This document shows positions 52,821 to 63,589 of a stretch of DNA of 64,000 nt, piece by piece. Positions within the stretch are counted from its first letter, which is position 1. Each line of letters begins with the position of its first letter. The translations under genes were made by a program, and so were the position numbers. The notes beneath the pieces were generated by a model. It did not search any database. It was not told the DNA's origin and saw only the letters and a program-made list of their open reading frames with translations. Source of the DNA: Nansenia antarctica. Lineage: Eukaryota > Chordata > Actinopteri > Argentiniformes > Microstomatidae. The stretch covers positions 67,914,430 through 67,978,429 of the forward strand of contig OZ022342.1 of the NCBI GenBank assembly GCA_963989245.1. The letters are read 5' to 3'.

Positions 52821-54121
52821 TGGACTTATATAGCGGTTTTCTAGACACTCAAAGACGCGACAAACTGAAAAGATTGAGTAGTAATAATAAAAAGAAACAA
52901 AAGATAAATAAAAGAAAGTATAGGGGTCTAATACATGTTTTGATTACTAATCTAAGCCGTGTCTTTGTAGGACAATCTACTCTGTGTATCTACAATCTAC
53001 TCAATGTAATGCATGGAATGGGATGTGGAATGAAGGATGCAATCAAAAATGTGTGTTCGATACCATCCCTCATTCTATTCCGTGCATTACAATGAGGCCA
53101 TCCTCCAATTTCTACCTCCACCAGCCTCCCCTGTACTGAACATGAAGCACCAGCCGACGACACGACATCTGCCCTGAGTGAACAGAACTATCTCTGCAGC
53201 AGGATTTCATAAGTCAGTCTATTTATTTCATAGCACCACCAACACAGTACCTTTTCTCATAGGACAGGTAAACAGAGTTCTCCTGGTTGAAGGTGTCAAT
53301 CTCCTTTTGCAATTTGCTCGACTCTGTTGAAAGTTCATTGATCTTGCTCCTGATAAGATACGAAAAAGGTCAATTGTGTGAGAGTAGGCACGTGAGAATT
53401 GCCTCAATGACATGTTTAATCCATGTCCAACTGACTCACCTGAGCAATCCAAGGTAGTATGATTTATCCAGAATTTGCCTCTGAGGTCCTATTAAGAAAA
53501 GAAAAGAAAAAAAACGATGTTATGCAAAACTCAAAGGAATGGTCTGTCAATCAAATGACTGAGCATCAGTTTTGGAGATGGAGAGTGTGTTTATACAGTT
53601 GCACACTAGACAGAAAGTATCCAAGGTGAATACTATACCTTTCATCCCAGTCTTCATCCCACTTAAGCCCTGTTGTGTGACCGGTCGGTCTGTCACCTTG
53701 ATCTGAGCCGACAGAACCCCAGGGGTGGAGATGACGCCTCCTCTTGTACCTGGACGGCCAGTCCCCGGCACCATCTTTATTGACCATGATGAAGTTAACA
53801 TTGAATTTACAACAAATACAAACTAGTACAAATGAGTGAGTGCAGGATCTTGTAACTGGTCTAATAATCTCTTATTTTATTCTGTTATTTCCAATCATTT
53901 AATTAGTTATTCGTCTTGAACAATAAAAAAATAACCTCCCATGCAAGCAGAGTAGGTAGCACTTGCAGAAAGCATTACATGTGACTTGTCTTTACCCCTG
54001 TTCCGACTCTGACAGCAGTCTGCGGGGGTCGGACAGCTGTTGTTGAAGGTCTCCCAGTCCCAGGTAGAAGGGAACCACGACTCATGAGGGGTCTCCCTGA
54101 GGGGGGGCGCTGGCCTGCCAT
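38029..54121 (-). CDS. ift74: Intraflagellar transport protein 74
   Basis: IFT-B core component; with IFT81 it binds tubulin cargo for cilium assembly. Nineteen coding exons in order: 54121-53996, 53774-53639, 53488-53440, 53349-53251, 52676-52616, 52232-52173, 52032-51971, 47127-46989, 46598-46536, 45936-45793, 45682-45642, 45425-45346, 44575-44522, 44178-44081, 43552-43426, 40011-39848, 38902-38777, 38586-38526, 38144-38029. They total 1,806 nt, 601 residues; human IFT74 has 600 (recalled). The N terminus is basic and Gly/Pro-rich (MAGQRPPSGRPLMSRG), the tubulin-binding type of region. Conserved strings include PVTQQGLSGMKTG, DKSYYLGLLR, MAHSQVKQEAVLLHEKL, YEALKTQLQENETH and the end IDALQGTRN. 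The rest is heptad-rich coiled coil. All junction phases agree and no lesion was seen. Intron 7 holds lrrc19 on the other strand. Confidence 0.97.
41600..41890. other. GC-rich segment in ift74 intron 15
   Basis: A G-rich island (gggggcctgggggcagactg and similar) inside an otherwise AT-rich intron (40012-43425). Open frames on both strands reflect base composition. No splice-supported exon was found. Confidence 0.35.
43361..43390. repeat. ATC trinucleotide repeat
   Basis: Ten catcat units about 35 bases from the 3' border of ift74 exon 15. Confidence 0.9.
43921..44060. repeat. CT-rich simple repeat near ift74 exon 14
   Basis: CT dinucleotides grading into CCT-rich sequence; on the transcribed strand it is a GA-rich tract just after the exon 14 donor. 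Confidence 0.9.
44875..44920. repeat. TG microsatellite
   Basis: About 21 TG units in the ift74 intron between exons 12 and 13. Confidence 0.9.
48824..51071 (+). CDS. lrrc19: Leucine-rich repeat-containing protein 19
   Basis: Type I membrane protein of the LRR superfamily; mammalian LRRC19 is linked to NF-kB signalling in epithelium. Exons 48824-48901, 49037-49544, 49723-49908 and 50701-51071 join in consistent phases to 380 residues (human about 370, recalled). Domains: signal peptide (MATSGLFLLWLASTLVTSGEA), about five LRRs (LTELDLQHNLLTDLP, LKVLQLSNNNINTV, LEVLNLSYNPIQFLP), a C-terminal cysteine cap (NPWNCSCLF ... LCAGPEEAGKSIVDATC), a Ser/Thr-rich stalk, a membrane segment (FLVGVVAIALSTSMVIVCAI) and an acidic tail with several tyrosines (GYIEDRYIETGDYKY). 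The exon 3 acceptor was chosen at 49722 because it restores the LRR cap cysteines; an earlier AG at 49632 would not. It is nested in ift74 intron 7 on the opposite strand, as in human. Confidence 0.93.
51652..51657 (+). terminator. lrrc19 polyadenylation signal
   Basis: AATAAA about 580 bases after the lrrc19 stop codon and about 310 bases before ift74 exon 7. This implies a 3' UTR of about 0.6 kb with no overlap of the ift74 exon. Confidence 0.5.
52719..53135. mobile_element. Palindromic MITE split by an AAT-repeat-bearing insertion
   Basis: Left part (aggctgtagtaggaggtagaa, to 52756) and right part (aatgtaatgcatggaatggg to cctccaccagcctcccctg, from about 53003) form one MITE copy. Between them are about 21 AAT units and 'ttggacttatatagcggttttctagacactcaaag', a sequence typical of a fish retroelement tail, so a retroelement has landed in the MITE. 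It lies in the ift74 intron between exons 4 and 5. Confidence 0.65.
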
Positions 54122-54142
54122 CTCTCCACTTTGGTTCTGTTC
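53996..54142 (-). CDS. ift74: ift74 first coding exon and start
   Basis: The acceptor (ttag, 54143-54144) precedes 21 untranslated bases and an ATG at 54121-54119. The frame encodes MAGQRPPSGRPL... and leaves at GTG|gtaaag in phase 0. A longer open frame on the same strand overlaps here (reading EPKWRDGRPAPP) but does not match IFT74 and is a shadow. The basic, low-complexity N terminus fits the family. Confidence 0.9.
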
Positions 54143-54554
54143 CTAACCCAATATAACACAACAACAACAACAACGCAACGTCAACCTTAAAATAGTAGCA
54201 AGGCGTGACATTAGGTGTTCAATCGATCAATCATCAAACAAACAATCAAACAACATTTCAGACAATCAGACATTACATTCAACAACAAGCAACATTTACA
54301 TTCAACTAACTAAAGTGCTCAGTGTTCAGTGTAGTGTAATGTTCAGTGTCCAGTGTTCAGTGTCCAGTGTCCAGGTTCAGAGGCGTGACATTACATTAGT
54401 CAAAGCACTAAACTAAAGCTAGCTAACTGAGCTAACGATGGCTAGTTTGCTGTTACTAACTTTCACAACGTTGTCCTCTCGTATCCTCGGGGCTGTTTAT
54501 AACAACAGAAGATTAGCAACGTGTTGCTGGCTAACAAAAGGTCTGCCACCTTAC

Positions 54555-54650
54555 CTGTTGTTTTGTGAATGTGTCTCGGTCAGTCTTTACACCAAAGCTG
54601 ACTACTGTGCCAGATGAAGATGCTAGCTAGCTAGGTTTCTACTAGCTTTG
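54555..54650 (-). other. ift74: Probable noncoding first exon of ift74
   Basis: A good donor (caacag|gtaagg at 54555/54554) ends a short segment without ATG, about 410 bp upstream of the first coding exon. The upper border is not defined; transcription probably starts near 54600-54655, just inside the X-box. Confidence 0.5.
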
Positions 54651-54655
54651 TTTAT

Positions 54656-54668
54656 GTTGCCCAGCAAC
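54656..54668. promoter_or_regulatory. RFX-type X-box upstream of ift74
   Basis: gttgcccagcaac is a near-palindromic X-box: half sites gttgcc and agcaac with a 1-base spacer. RFX factors (DAF-19 in worms) bind such sites in promoters of many intraflagellar transport genes. It is about 100 bp upstream of the noncoding-exon donor, a typical position. Confidence 0.75.
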
Positions 54669-54694
54669 CGCGGCGTGGTGTGAAACGTTCGGGG

Positions 54695-54814
54695 CGTTTC
54701 TTATTATGGGCGTTCCTTGATATCCGTTTCTTATTATGGGCGTTCCTTGATATCCGTTTCTTATTATGGGCGTTCCTTGATATCCGTTTCTTATTATGGG
54801 CGTTCCTTGATATC
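54695..54814. repeat. Four perfect 30-bp tandem repeats in the ift74 promoter region
   Basis: Unit cgtttcttattatgggcgtt plus ccttgatatc, four copies without a mismatch, followed by a partial, changed fifth. It lies 27 bp upstream of the X-box. Perfect identity implies recent expansion, and copy number may vary between individuals. Confidence 0.97.
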
Positions 54815-55084
54815 CGTTACTTACTTGTGTATTTTATTTAGCTAGAAAAGTCACCTTGTAATTTCTCTTTCTGCATTACCAAATTACTAATTTTGCACTA
54901 ATGGAAATGACAGCGGCTCGACAAACATCTTCTCGAGAAATTCGTTGGATATTTGTTTTGGTTGTGGATTTGACTATTGATACATTGAAACGCGCACAGT
55001 TAGCATTAGTTCTAGATAACCAGCTGTAATTAGTCCAAAATGCAGCGAGTTAACCAAAACAAGCAGAAGAGCTCATATAACTTT

Positions 55085-55395
55085 CTGACGTTATAAAACG
55101 TGAGTATAAAGCCCTCACTGGCACAGCACCAGAATATCTGAAAGACCTTTTGCTATCATATCAGCCCAATAGATCTCTCAGGTCTTCTGACGCTGGTTTT
55201 CTCTGTGTACCACATGTAGATTTGGTGAGTCTGCATTCTCATTTTATGCACCCAAATTGTAGAATGCACTGCCAGTTTACATTAGGGATGCAACCTCAGC
55301 AAATATATTAAAGTCAAGACAAAAAAAAACTTGGAGCACTTTGAGCTGCAACGTTTGAGGGAAAAGCGCTATACAAATCAAAGTTATTATTATTC
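55085..55395 (+). mobile_element. LINE reverse-transcriptase C-terminal fragment
   Basis: The plus strand reads YKALTGTAPEYLKDLLL, YQPNRSLRSSDAGFLCVP and then decays. These are the conserved last residues of a fish non-LTR reverse transcriptase. It ends with gcgctatacaaatcaaagtt and an ATT tail. Confidence 0.7.
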
Positions 55396-55458
55396 TAGGG
55401 TTCTGGGCGGACCGCACCGCATTCCGTGAGGCTGCGTCGCTTGCAAGTGAAACAGCTG

Positions 55459-55541
<83 letters not shown>

Positions 55542-55577
55542 GGGAGAGAGAGGGAGAGAGTGGGAGAGAGGGAGAGA

Positions 55578-55672
<95 letters not shown>
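55459..55672. repeat. GA microsatellite
   Basis: 214 bp of GA repeat with GGGAGA interruptions in the middle, between ift74 and fsd1l. Confidence 0.97.
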
Positions 55673-55675
<3 letters not shown>

Positions 55676-56109
55676 TCGGGACATGGTGACAGATGACAAC
55701 ATCACTCCACTCCGCGACACCTGCACACAGGGACAGCCAAACTGTGCCAGACTTGCAGCTAGTCGCAGGGACTCGGGTATAAGAGCTGAAAACATACCTT
55801 TACTTCCTTTACTGGAATGCTTTCAGCTAACCCATTTAGCTTGTGCTTTATCCCCAAATAAGTTTTATTTTATTAAATATATATTTTTACAAATGTGTTC
55901 ATTTTCATCTATGCTGTATGAAAGGTGCTATACAAATACAGTGTATTATTATTATCCAAAACTGGCACACCAATACAGCATAACTGATAGCAGACCTATA
56001 ACAACCGCTGAAATTGCAATTGTCTTTATGTCTTTTTAATGTCATCAAATCATATAGGACCTTATTTTCTGAAGAAATCGTAGACCATTTTTCCTAGCCT
56101 GGAGCAGTA

Positions 56110-56765
56110 ACATTGTAGAGCTCTAGAATATGCACAACAGCGGAGAGAAACGAGCTACAGAGAGTCGTGAGAACAGCACAGAAGATCACCGGCGCCCCCC
56201 TCCCCTCTCTGGAGGAGCTGTACAAAACACGCTGTCTCAGGAGGGCCTCCAAGATCTCCAAGGACCCGACCCACCCTGGGCACGAACACTTTGTCAAGCT
56301 GCCCTCGAACAGGAGGTACAGGACCCCGGCCGCTAAGACAAACAGACTGAAGAACAGCTTCTACCACAGGGCCGTCAAGGCCCTGAACACAGAAAAGGCC
56401 TAAGTTCTGGGCCCAGGACAGTCCGGACGGATTGTATGGCAGCTAGTGCTGAGGCACAAACATGTACATTTTCAAGCCTGCAAACTGTGACACTTTAAAA
56501 TAATGTGGAAAAATGTGCAATATGACAACCCTAGTTGACTATCTGTGCAGTATAGTACAGTGGATTGTGTACATAGCCTTTATTGATGTAAACCAGCTCC
56601 TTACCTTCTTGTGATTTTTATGCATCTATGCTCTTTCTAAAATGTGTTTTCTTTTTCCTTTCCTAAACACCAGGGGAGCCACCCCTCCTAAATTTCGTTG
56701 TTTGGTACCTGTACTGTAGCAATGACAAATAAAGTCCATTCCATTCCATCCATTCCATTCCATTC
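56110..56765 (+). mobile_element. L2-like LINE 3' end
   Basis: Encodes LQRVVRTAQKITGAPLPSLE, then EELYKTRCLRRASKI, DPTHPGHEHFVKLPS and NRLKNSFYHRAVKALN, then a stop: the C terminus of an L2-type reverse transcriptase. The 3' UTR matches the copy at 19160-19575 and ends in gcaatgacaaataaagtcc plus a CATTC tail. 5' truncated, though the retained frame is intact over about 80 codons. Confidence 0.85.
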
Positions 56766-56979
56766 CATTCCAATATCTGCAATTCTCATTTAGGCCAGTG
56801 GAGGGCGCAGCAAGTCTACTTTTGATATCCTCACTAATTTCTAGGGGTGAACGAGTGAAAGGCGTTTGCGCATGTACGTTACGCTCCGCCATCCACTGAG
56901 ATAATCGTCTTCCTCTTTGGGAAAACTTGGCCTGCCTATGAATTGGATTTGATTATATTTGTGTTTCGGTCCGATCGGT

Positions 56980-59900
56980 ATGGACTCTCAAAAAGTAAGT
57001 GCATTTAGTGTACCTTGAATTGATCAAAATGATCCATCGTCCCAAGTAGCCTTATGTTGCCGTGCATATTATGCTGGCAACATTGTATCTATAGCTTCAA
57101 TTGAAGGAGCCGTTAGTGAAGTGTGTGATCGGGGCTTTTGCAATCGAAATGTTTTGAACAGTAGTCCCAGTCCCGTTATTTACCGTTATTTATATTACGT
57201 TAGTCTCCACAATATAGTAGCCTACTGTGAAAAGGGAGTTGTCAGGTTTATGGTAAAAAATAAAATAATCATGAAACATCCCATCATCATGTCTGTTGCA
57301 CTTGCTTGTGGTTGACTTGGAAACTGTACTATGCTGGCTAGATTGTCATAATTGTTTCTCTCATCCCTGCGTATTCAGACATCATACATACTGACAGATG
57401 TGACAACATTGTTAGACTTGTTATTTCCATGCACATTGTTTTTATTTATTTGATATAATATAAATATACTTGCTATTGCTCATTGCTTGGAGATGCGCAA
57501 TAGTTTGGCTATCTGCACCAAATCATGAATTTCTTGCTTTGTGCTGTAGGCTACAGTTTGCTCATTTGCCTCTCCCAAGTTAGATCAGGCAAATACAAAA
57601 CATGTCTCACAGTATCATCTCAATAAAAGTTAATTGTAGTAGTTACAAGTCAGCCTATCATGGAAGGAATATTGTCTTAAAATGTAGAATATGGGAAATA
57701 TTACACTACTTCATTCCTGTATAAGGAGTATTGTTGATGTTACATCACAAATAGCTTAGTGCAAATGTTGACTGTTTGTCATGGGACTGCAGCAATTTGA
57801 GGATGCCCTCCTCTTGCTGCAGGACAAAATAAGATGTACCTCTCCTTTGCTTCCCTAAAAGAAACACTGCCCATGAAAGAGCACATGTGCCTTCAGCCTA
57901 AAGCTGCTAATTCTATTTGCTAAGTCAGAGGCAGAGAGGTCACACTCTTGTACATGCCTATTTAAACAGCCACTGTCCGAGAGGAATGATGTGTAATTCT
58001 GAAAGGCAAGCCATGAGGGCCGGGATGTGACACCATGTGCAAGGAGGCTGGCTATGGCATCTGTCAACAGCCCTGACAGGCAGACAGAAGCATGTGGGCA
58101 TCACACTCTATTCACTGATTAATCTGAATCTGACTTTGTGTGTCATTGATATTTGAGGACGATCTCAGGTATGAACCAATACAGTTTGATTGGTTCAGCC
58201 TACACCTTGAGGAGGATAACTAGGCTGTACAGTATGTGGTTTTTAAGGAAGTTTCAGGGGTTAGTTTTCCAAAACCTATATTTTAAGTGGTACTTAATTT
58301 CTTCCAACAACAAAGACATGACAGAGTAGCAGTTATAGAATGTTAATTGTTTGCAGGTGAATTTTCTGTGTGTGAATGAAATCTGTTAAATGAAGAACGT
58401 TGCTGATCTAGGAGAGGAGTGGATATGGATTGTCAAAAGAGTTGAAGTAGCAATTATGAGGCTTTCGGGGAAACTCAGCCATACATGGCTCCTCTTTTTT
58501 CAAATGTTTTGTGTGTTTTAGTCATTCCCCCTCAGGCTGAAAATCAGTGTTTTTATTATTAGTTAACAGATTGGATCGGGTGAATCTGACGTCCTGCAAG
58601 CACTGTAAGAGTGACGAGTAAAGACTTCGTCTTGTTGTTGGCCTGTCTTCTTCTCTTACCACTGTCAGATCTCTTAATTGAGTTAAGCCAAATCCCTTGT
58701 TCCTGAGCTGTAAAACCAACCACCATGTGTATGCTCTATCATTTTATGTTTTGACATTTGCTATGGCCTGTAGTTTCACTGTGCTGTAGCTGTTGGCTGA
58801 TCAGAATGCTACTGAAATAGATCTAGGCCCGGGGCCAGAGTTGAGCTTCCATGTGTCTCCTGGACAGCACAGGGCATTTGCTGTGGTTACAGTGTCCAGT
58901 AGTAGTTGGCTAGTAGTAGTTAGCTACTGACAACACTGCATGTGTATCCATGATTGACTGGCCATTAAATGTGATGTGAGATAACAAAAAAAGGGGTGAA
59001 AAGACTAGGCCTAGACCTAAAGCGCAACTAAATATGTCATCTGTTACATTGCTGTCATTCCCTATTTAGCGCATGCAGATTCAGCAGATTCAACCGAAGA
59101 ACAGCTTCGGTTATATTTGAAAGATAAACAAAGAAGCAGGTTCAACAGTCTGCATCTTGAGTAGTTAGCTTTGTAAGCTTCGTCTCTTTAATAGCCTGCT
59201 TAGAATAGTAAGTCCTTTTTAAACTCCTCCCTTGGTCGCATATATGAGTACATGTGTACCGTAAGCTGCTGCAGTCCAACATGCATGTTTTGTAACCTTG
59301 TTAGAGGAGAATTTTGCTAATTAGCATCAGGTCACATGCGGTGTTTACCAAAGTTAACAGCACTTTTTGTGAGGAGTTTTCCAAGTTTATTGTTACGTCA
59401 GAGGTTTATGTTGGTTATAGCCTTATACGGTACTCTATGTTGTTGAACTGTAGGCCTATACATTGTGGTCTTTTATGGAGTTCTAGGGTCACGGTGGTCA
59501 GGTCAGGTAAGTTAGATCAATAAAAAAACGACGTAAGGCTTGCGATTCAACAGAAACTCCCCAGGCTGCTGAAAGTAACATTCCCTTCACAGGTATTCTA
59601 TACAGTAGTCTATATGATGTTGATGAGGGTATCTTTTGTGTAATCATCTAAATGTGGTGTCGTGTTGCATCTTAAAAATAGACCTGAAGCCTAATCCTGG
59701 AGTCTGGCTAATCATGTGGTGTTGCACGGTCGGGCACTGCCCCGGGAAACTCAAACATATAAGCTCACATGACATAGGATAGGATAGTACTATGTGCATA
59801 AGCAGGAGCCCCCTCATAGGTCCTTGTATACAAGAGATGACCCATTCAAAGTTCTCTGTGCCCCCTAGTCCCTGTATCAATAATTCATGTCCTCACAGCT

Positions 59901-62784
59901 GGACTAATGAGATCAGGTCAGGCCACACCCCTTCTTGTTGTTAGGAACCTGTTCCTGTACAGTGGATATCTTATGTCTCTTTGGTGTGGCTTCAGACTCA
60001 ATGGCTTCTTTCATGTATTGTTCTCTCCTGTTGCTTGTGTTCTCCGTTACATTTTCGGTACAGGTTAGTTGGACACTTAGGGGTGGTTTCCCCAGACACG
60101 GCTTAAGCCTAGTCTTTTAAAACGAAATCAGAAAATTCCCTATTGAAAATAATTTTTGGGCTTAATTTAGGTCTGTAAAAGCAGCCTTTAGAATAGAGAT
60201 GGAGCCTGAAACATGTAGGTGAGACAGAGCATTTCACTAATGTCCGTAATATGATGCACATTGCTCAATGAATTCCTAATCCTAATCCCACAGCTCACAG
60301 CTCACCCATACAAGTCGTAAGTGTTCATTAACAAGCATCTGACTCAGACTTGCTTACTCTGCATGATCCTTCTCAAGACATAGGCTTAGCCCACAGCCTA
60401 CTGTCTGATCAGACCCAACCACACAGAATAGCACATTGTTTAGCACATTGTTTAGTCCTACCTACCACAACAATATCAATAGAGGTTGCTTGCTTATTGC
60501 CAAGCCCTTGGAGGCTTTCCAATAACCTCACCCCAAACCGAGGCCAACAAGATCATGAATGCAAAGAACAGAGAGAGACTAAGGAATCCAATGACAGGGA
60601 GAAACATCGTAATAGAGGAGAGAGTAAACCATAACTCATACCATGACTCTCACTCTTTGTATGTGTTGACACCAACTCCATGGAGATGGCACCGCCACAG
60701 AGGACAACATTGGGGGTGCCAGACCAGATGCCCGTTCTCCCCAGAGACTACAATACAAAGGGCATGTTGAATTCCAACCGGAGTTAAGTTTCAGCATGAG
60801 TTATTATATAGGCCAACATGCAAAATGAGCCTTTAAGGGTGATTTCACCGTGTTGTGGGCTGCTTGAAACAAAGTGACTCATATCAGTGCGTGCAGTGGA
60901 ATTAGGTCAACAATTATGCCAATACATCATCATGCGTGGATGTTGGTAAAACGGTGGCGTAGTGGAAATGCAATGTTTTGGCTCAGTAGGACAAAGAATA
61001 GCTGTAGATCTCTTGTGGATCTTTGATTACCAGGTGTCTCGTTGCTGAAACTGCCTACTGCGGACAGATAAGGCCCCGAATGCCCTGACTGCGGCTCTAT
61101 GCCAAAGGCAAGGATCTCTCATAAATGATCGGTCTCTCTTGTACTGTAGGTTGAATATGCAAGGACATCGAGTATTTGTTCTGTGATTGTGATACAGTAG
61201 ACAGAGTATAGGGCCGGGCTTATTGTAGGGTACAGGGGAGGCTGGTGAAGGCAGCATTTGAAGGACGGGTTCATTGTAATACATGGAATGGAATGAGGAA
61301 TGGTACTATCCAACACGTGAGATTTCTGCCTCCACCAGCTTCCCCTGATAGGTTGTGTACTGTGTGATTCATCTGGAGACAATGTCACTATTGGCCTACA
61401 TAATTATGGTGAATTCTGAAAATTCTGGTCAACTCCAGGTCAATGCCTTTATGAGAAGTTGAATATTTAAAAAAAAATGTACTGATATAGCCCCTTATTC
61501 CAAAGCGCTTTACAATGGCCTTTCATTCACCCATTCACACACCAATGACATTAAGCTATCATGCAAGGCGCCGGCTCGCTCATTGCGAGCAATTTGGGGT
61601 TCCGTGTCTTGCCCAAGGACACCTCGACATGTGGACAGCCAGGGTTTGAACCACAATCTGCCGACCATACGATCATTAGACACCGGCTCTACCTCCTGCC
61701 CCGCAGTCACCCCCCCCAATATCTAGAAGGCCACCCTTATCATGTCAAGCTCAAGTTTATAGTTGTATTGGCCGATGTCCTTGTCAGTGCCAAAGTCTTT
61801 TGGTATGCAGGGTACGCGGTGTGGGTTCTGAATAACAAAACTGATATTGTGTATCTTGATAGTACTGTAGAATCATTGGTCTCCAAGTGTTTTATTGATT
61901 TTGTCATCAGTTTAGAATACGCACTTCCATTTCTCTGCATGCCATTGTAGTACAGTCGTCTAGTAAGATATTGTTTGATTGTACATTTTTACAATTTAGT
62001 AGACACTTTTATCCAAAGCGACTTACAATTAGAGATTACAGGGACAGGTCTCCCTGGAGTTAGACAGGGTCTCCCAGAACTTAGGGCTAAGTGCCTTACT
62101 CAAGGGCACACTAGTGGTGGTGTTCCCAGGTGTGACTTGAACTCATGACCTCCTGATCACCAGTCCAACTCAGTATCCCCTGGGCCACCACTACCTCAGT
62201 AGTAAGGAGTAGCAAGAGGTCAGTCAACGGCGTGTCATGAACGTAGAGGGGGTGTATTTATAATTGGAGCATGGACAAATATAGCACATTCCACGGTGGA
62301 CCCATCTCTTCAGAAAGACACTTGACAAGCTTCTTCAAGCAGCTCATAAAGTTTGATTGACACCCAATATGCTGATTGTATTATTATGGATGTTGATGTC
62401 AATGTTGTGTTTGGCAGGAGGCCCTACAAAGGATAATCACCACATTGGCCAATAAAAATGAAGAGCTCCACAACTTCATGGAAATGTTAAGTCACTCCCT
62501 GGCTGGTGTCCAGGTAAGACATGAGTCACACTCTCAGCTAATTGAGTTGTAGAAAATAATGTAAAGCTACGATCACCTCGAAACCCCACAAGCAGAGCAT
62601 TACCATTTGCATGTCAAATATGACATCATCAATCCATATCTCATTGTGCCAGGTCAACTCTACACAAGTGGTGTCGGACCTTGAGGAGGAATTTGACACG
62701 TTATTCACTGTCCTCGACGAGATGAAGGAGAGCATGACCAACACCATCAAACAGGAAGAAGCACGGAAGTCACTCGAACTACAG
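56980..62784 (+). CDS. fsd1l: FSD1-like protein, first three exons (gene runs off the window)
   Basis: FSD1-family proteins have an N-terminal coiled coil, a COS box, an FN3 domain and a SPRY domain, and bind microtubules. Three exons are present: 56980-56994 (MDSQK), 62418-62513 (EALQRIITTLANKNEELHNF and onward) and 62653-62784 (VSDLEEEFDTLF, LDEMKESM, EARKSLELQ). All junctions are phase 0 with clean GT-AG borders, giving 81 residues of coiled coil. The start MDSQK and the sequence IITTLANKNEE fit FSD1L better than its paralogue FSD1 (recalled). The remaining exons lie beyond 64000; none was found in 62785-64000. Confidence 0.85.
61233..61348. mobile_element. Palindromic MITE copy
   Basis: caggggaggctggtgaaggc ... 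gatttctgcctccaccagcttcccctg, with catggaatggaatgaggaatgg in the middle. Confidence 0.75.
61490..61715 (-). mobile_element. SINE-like repeat, second copy
   Basis: Shares 'ttacaatggcct-tcattcac', 'gagcaatttggggttc' and 'gtgtcttgcccaaggacacct' with 16600-16800. gggtttgaaccacaatc resembles a reverse B box. Confidence 0.65.
61985..62215 (-). mobile_element. SINE-like repeat with V-SINE core
   Basis: Contains 'cttttatccaaagcgactta' and 'gggctaagtgccttactcaa', and a tRNA-like end (tgaactcatgacctcctgat). Same family as 29835-30128. Confidence 0.65.
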
Positions 62785-62856
62785 GTACTGTATCAGGAGC
62801 TCCTCATCAGTGGACATGGAGTGGGCTTTATTGTATGGAGCTACATTAGTTTAGAG

Positions 62857-62904
62857 ATGTGTGTGTGTGCGCGTGTGTGTGTGTGTGTCCTGTGTGTCCT
62901 GAGT

Positions 62905-62940
<36 letters not shown>

Positions 62941-62942
62941 TG
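62857..62942. repeat. TG microsatellite with duplicated spacer
   Basis: TG repeat in two blocks, each followed by the spacer 'ctgtgtgtcctgagt', which shows unit duplication. It lies 70 bases after fsd1l exon 3. Confidence 0.9.
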
Positions 62943-63589
62943 TCCTGTGTGTCCTGAGTCGTGTGTGTATAGACTGTATAAGTGGTAGATGTGGGTGTTA
63001 TTGTAGTGCCTGGGCTGTGATGTCATCATGCTGCTATGGCAGTTCTCTGGCCAACTTACTAAGTCCACTGAGCAGGAACAAAAAGTGTCTGAATTCAGCC
63101 CCAGATAAGAGATTACCCATTATCTCTGTGGGGGCTGGTATTCCATTTCCCATTCCATCAACCTCAGCTTGCTCGCAGTGACAGCTCTTGTTAGATGTTT
63201 CATTAAAAATGTGAGATCAGCTTATAGTTTAATCATGAATTGATCCTTGACGTTTACTTTTTTTAATAGTTGTGAACTAAACCAAATTAAAATGTGTCAA
63301 TCATGGAGTAGTTTATGTCTACTCATGTCTACTTTTTTTACGGTTGGTATTTCATGCAACAATTTTCAAGAGCTGTGTCCTGCCACTATTCACCACTATT
63401 ATTTTTGAGTTTTTGAGTTTGTCTGTCAACAACTGAACTGTAAATGTCATTACATCACTGTGACCTTTTCATGTGTCGCACAAGTCTTCTCAGTTCTCTC
63501 CCCTCAACCGTTGGCCCCTTTCTCTCCCAGGGGTCCTAAGAATCTTAGAGGGAGCTTAGCAGTCGATGTACTCTCAGATAGTTGACAAT

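Larger units (their letters stand above)
56995..62417 (+). other. fsd1l intron 1
   Basis: A 5.4-kb intron holding the MITE copy at 61233-61348 and two SINE-like repeats (61490-61715 and 61985-62215). No other exon, RNA gene or regulatory motif could be supported in 57000-61200. Confidence 0.7.

Noticed and set aside
53907..54173. Minus-strand frame reading EPKWRDGRPAPPLRETPH over the first ift74 exon
   Set aside because: A shadow frame. The frame starting at 54121 gives the expected basic IFT74 N terminus and the right splice phase.
55277..56039. Long Ser-Leu or Arg-Glu frames
   Set aside because: Translations of the GA microsatellite.
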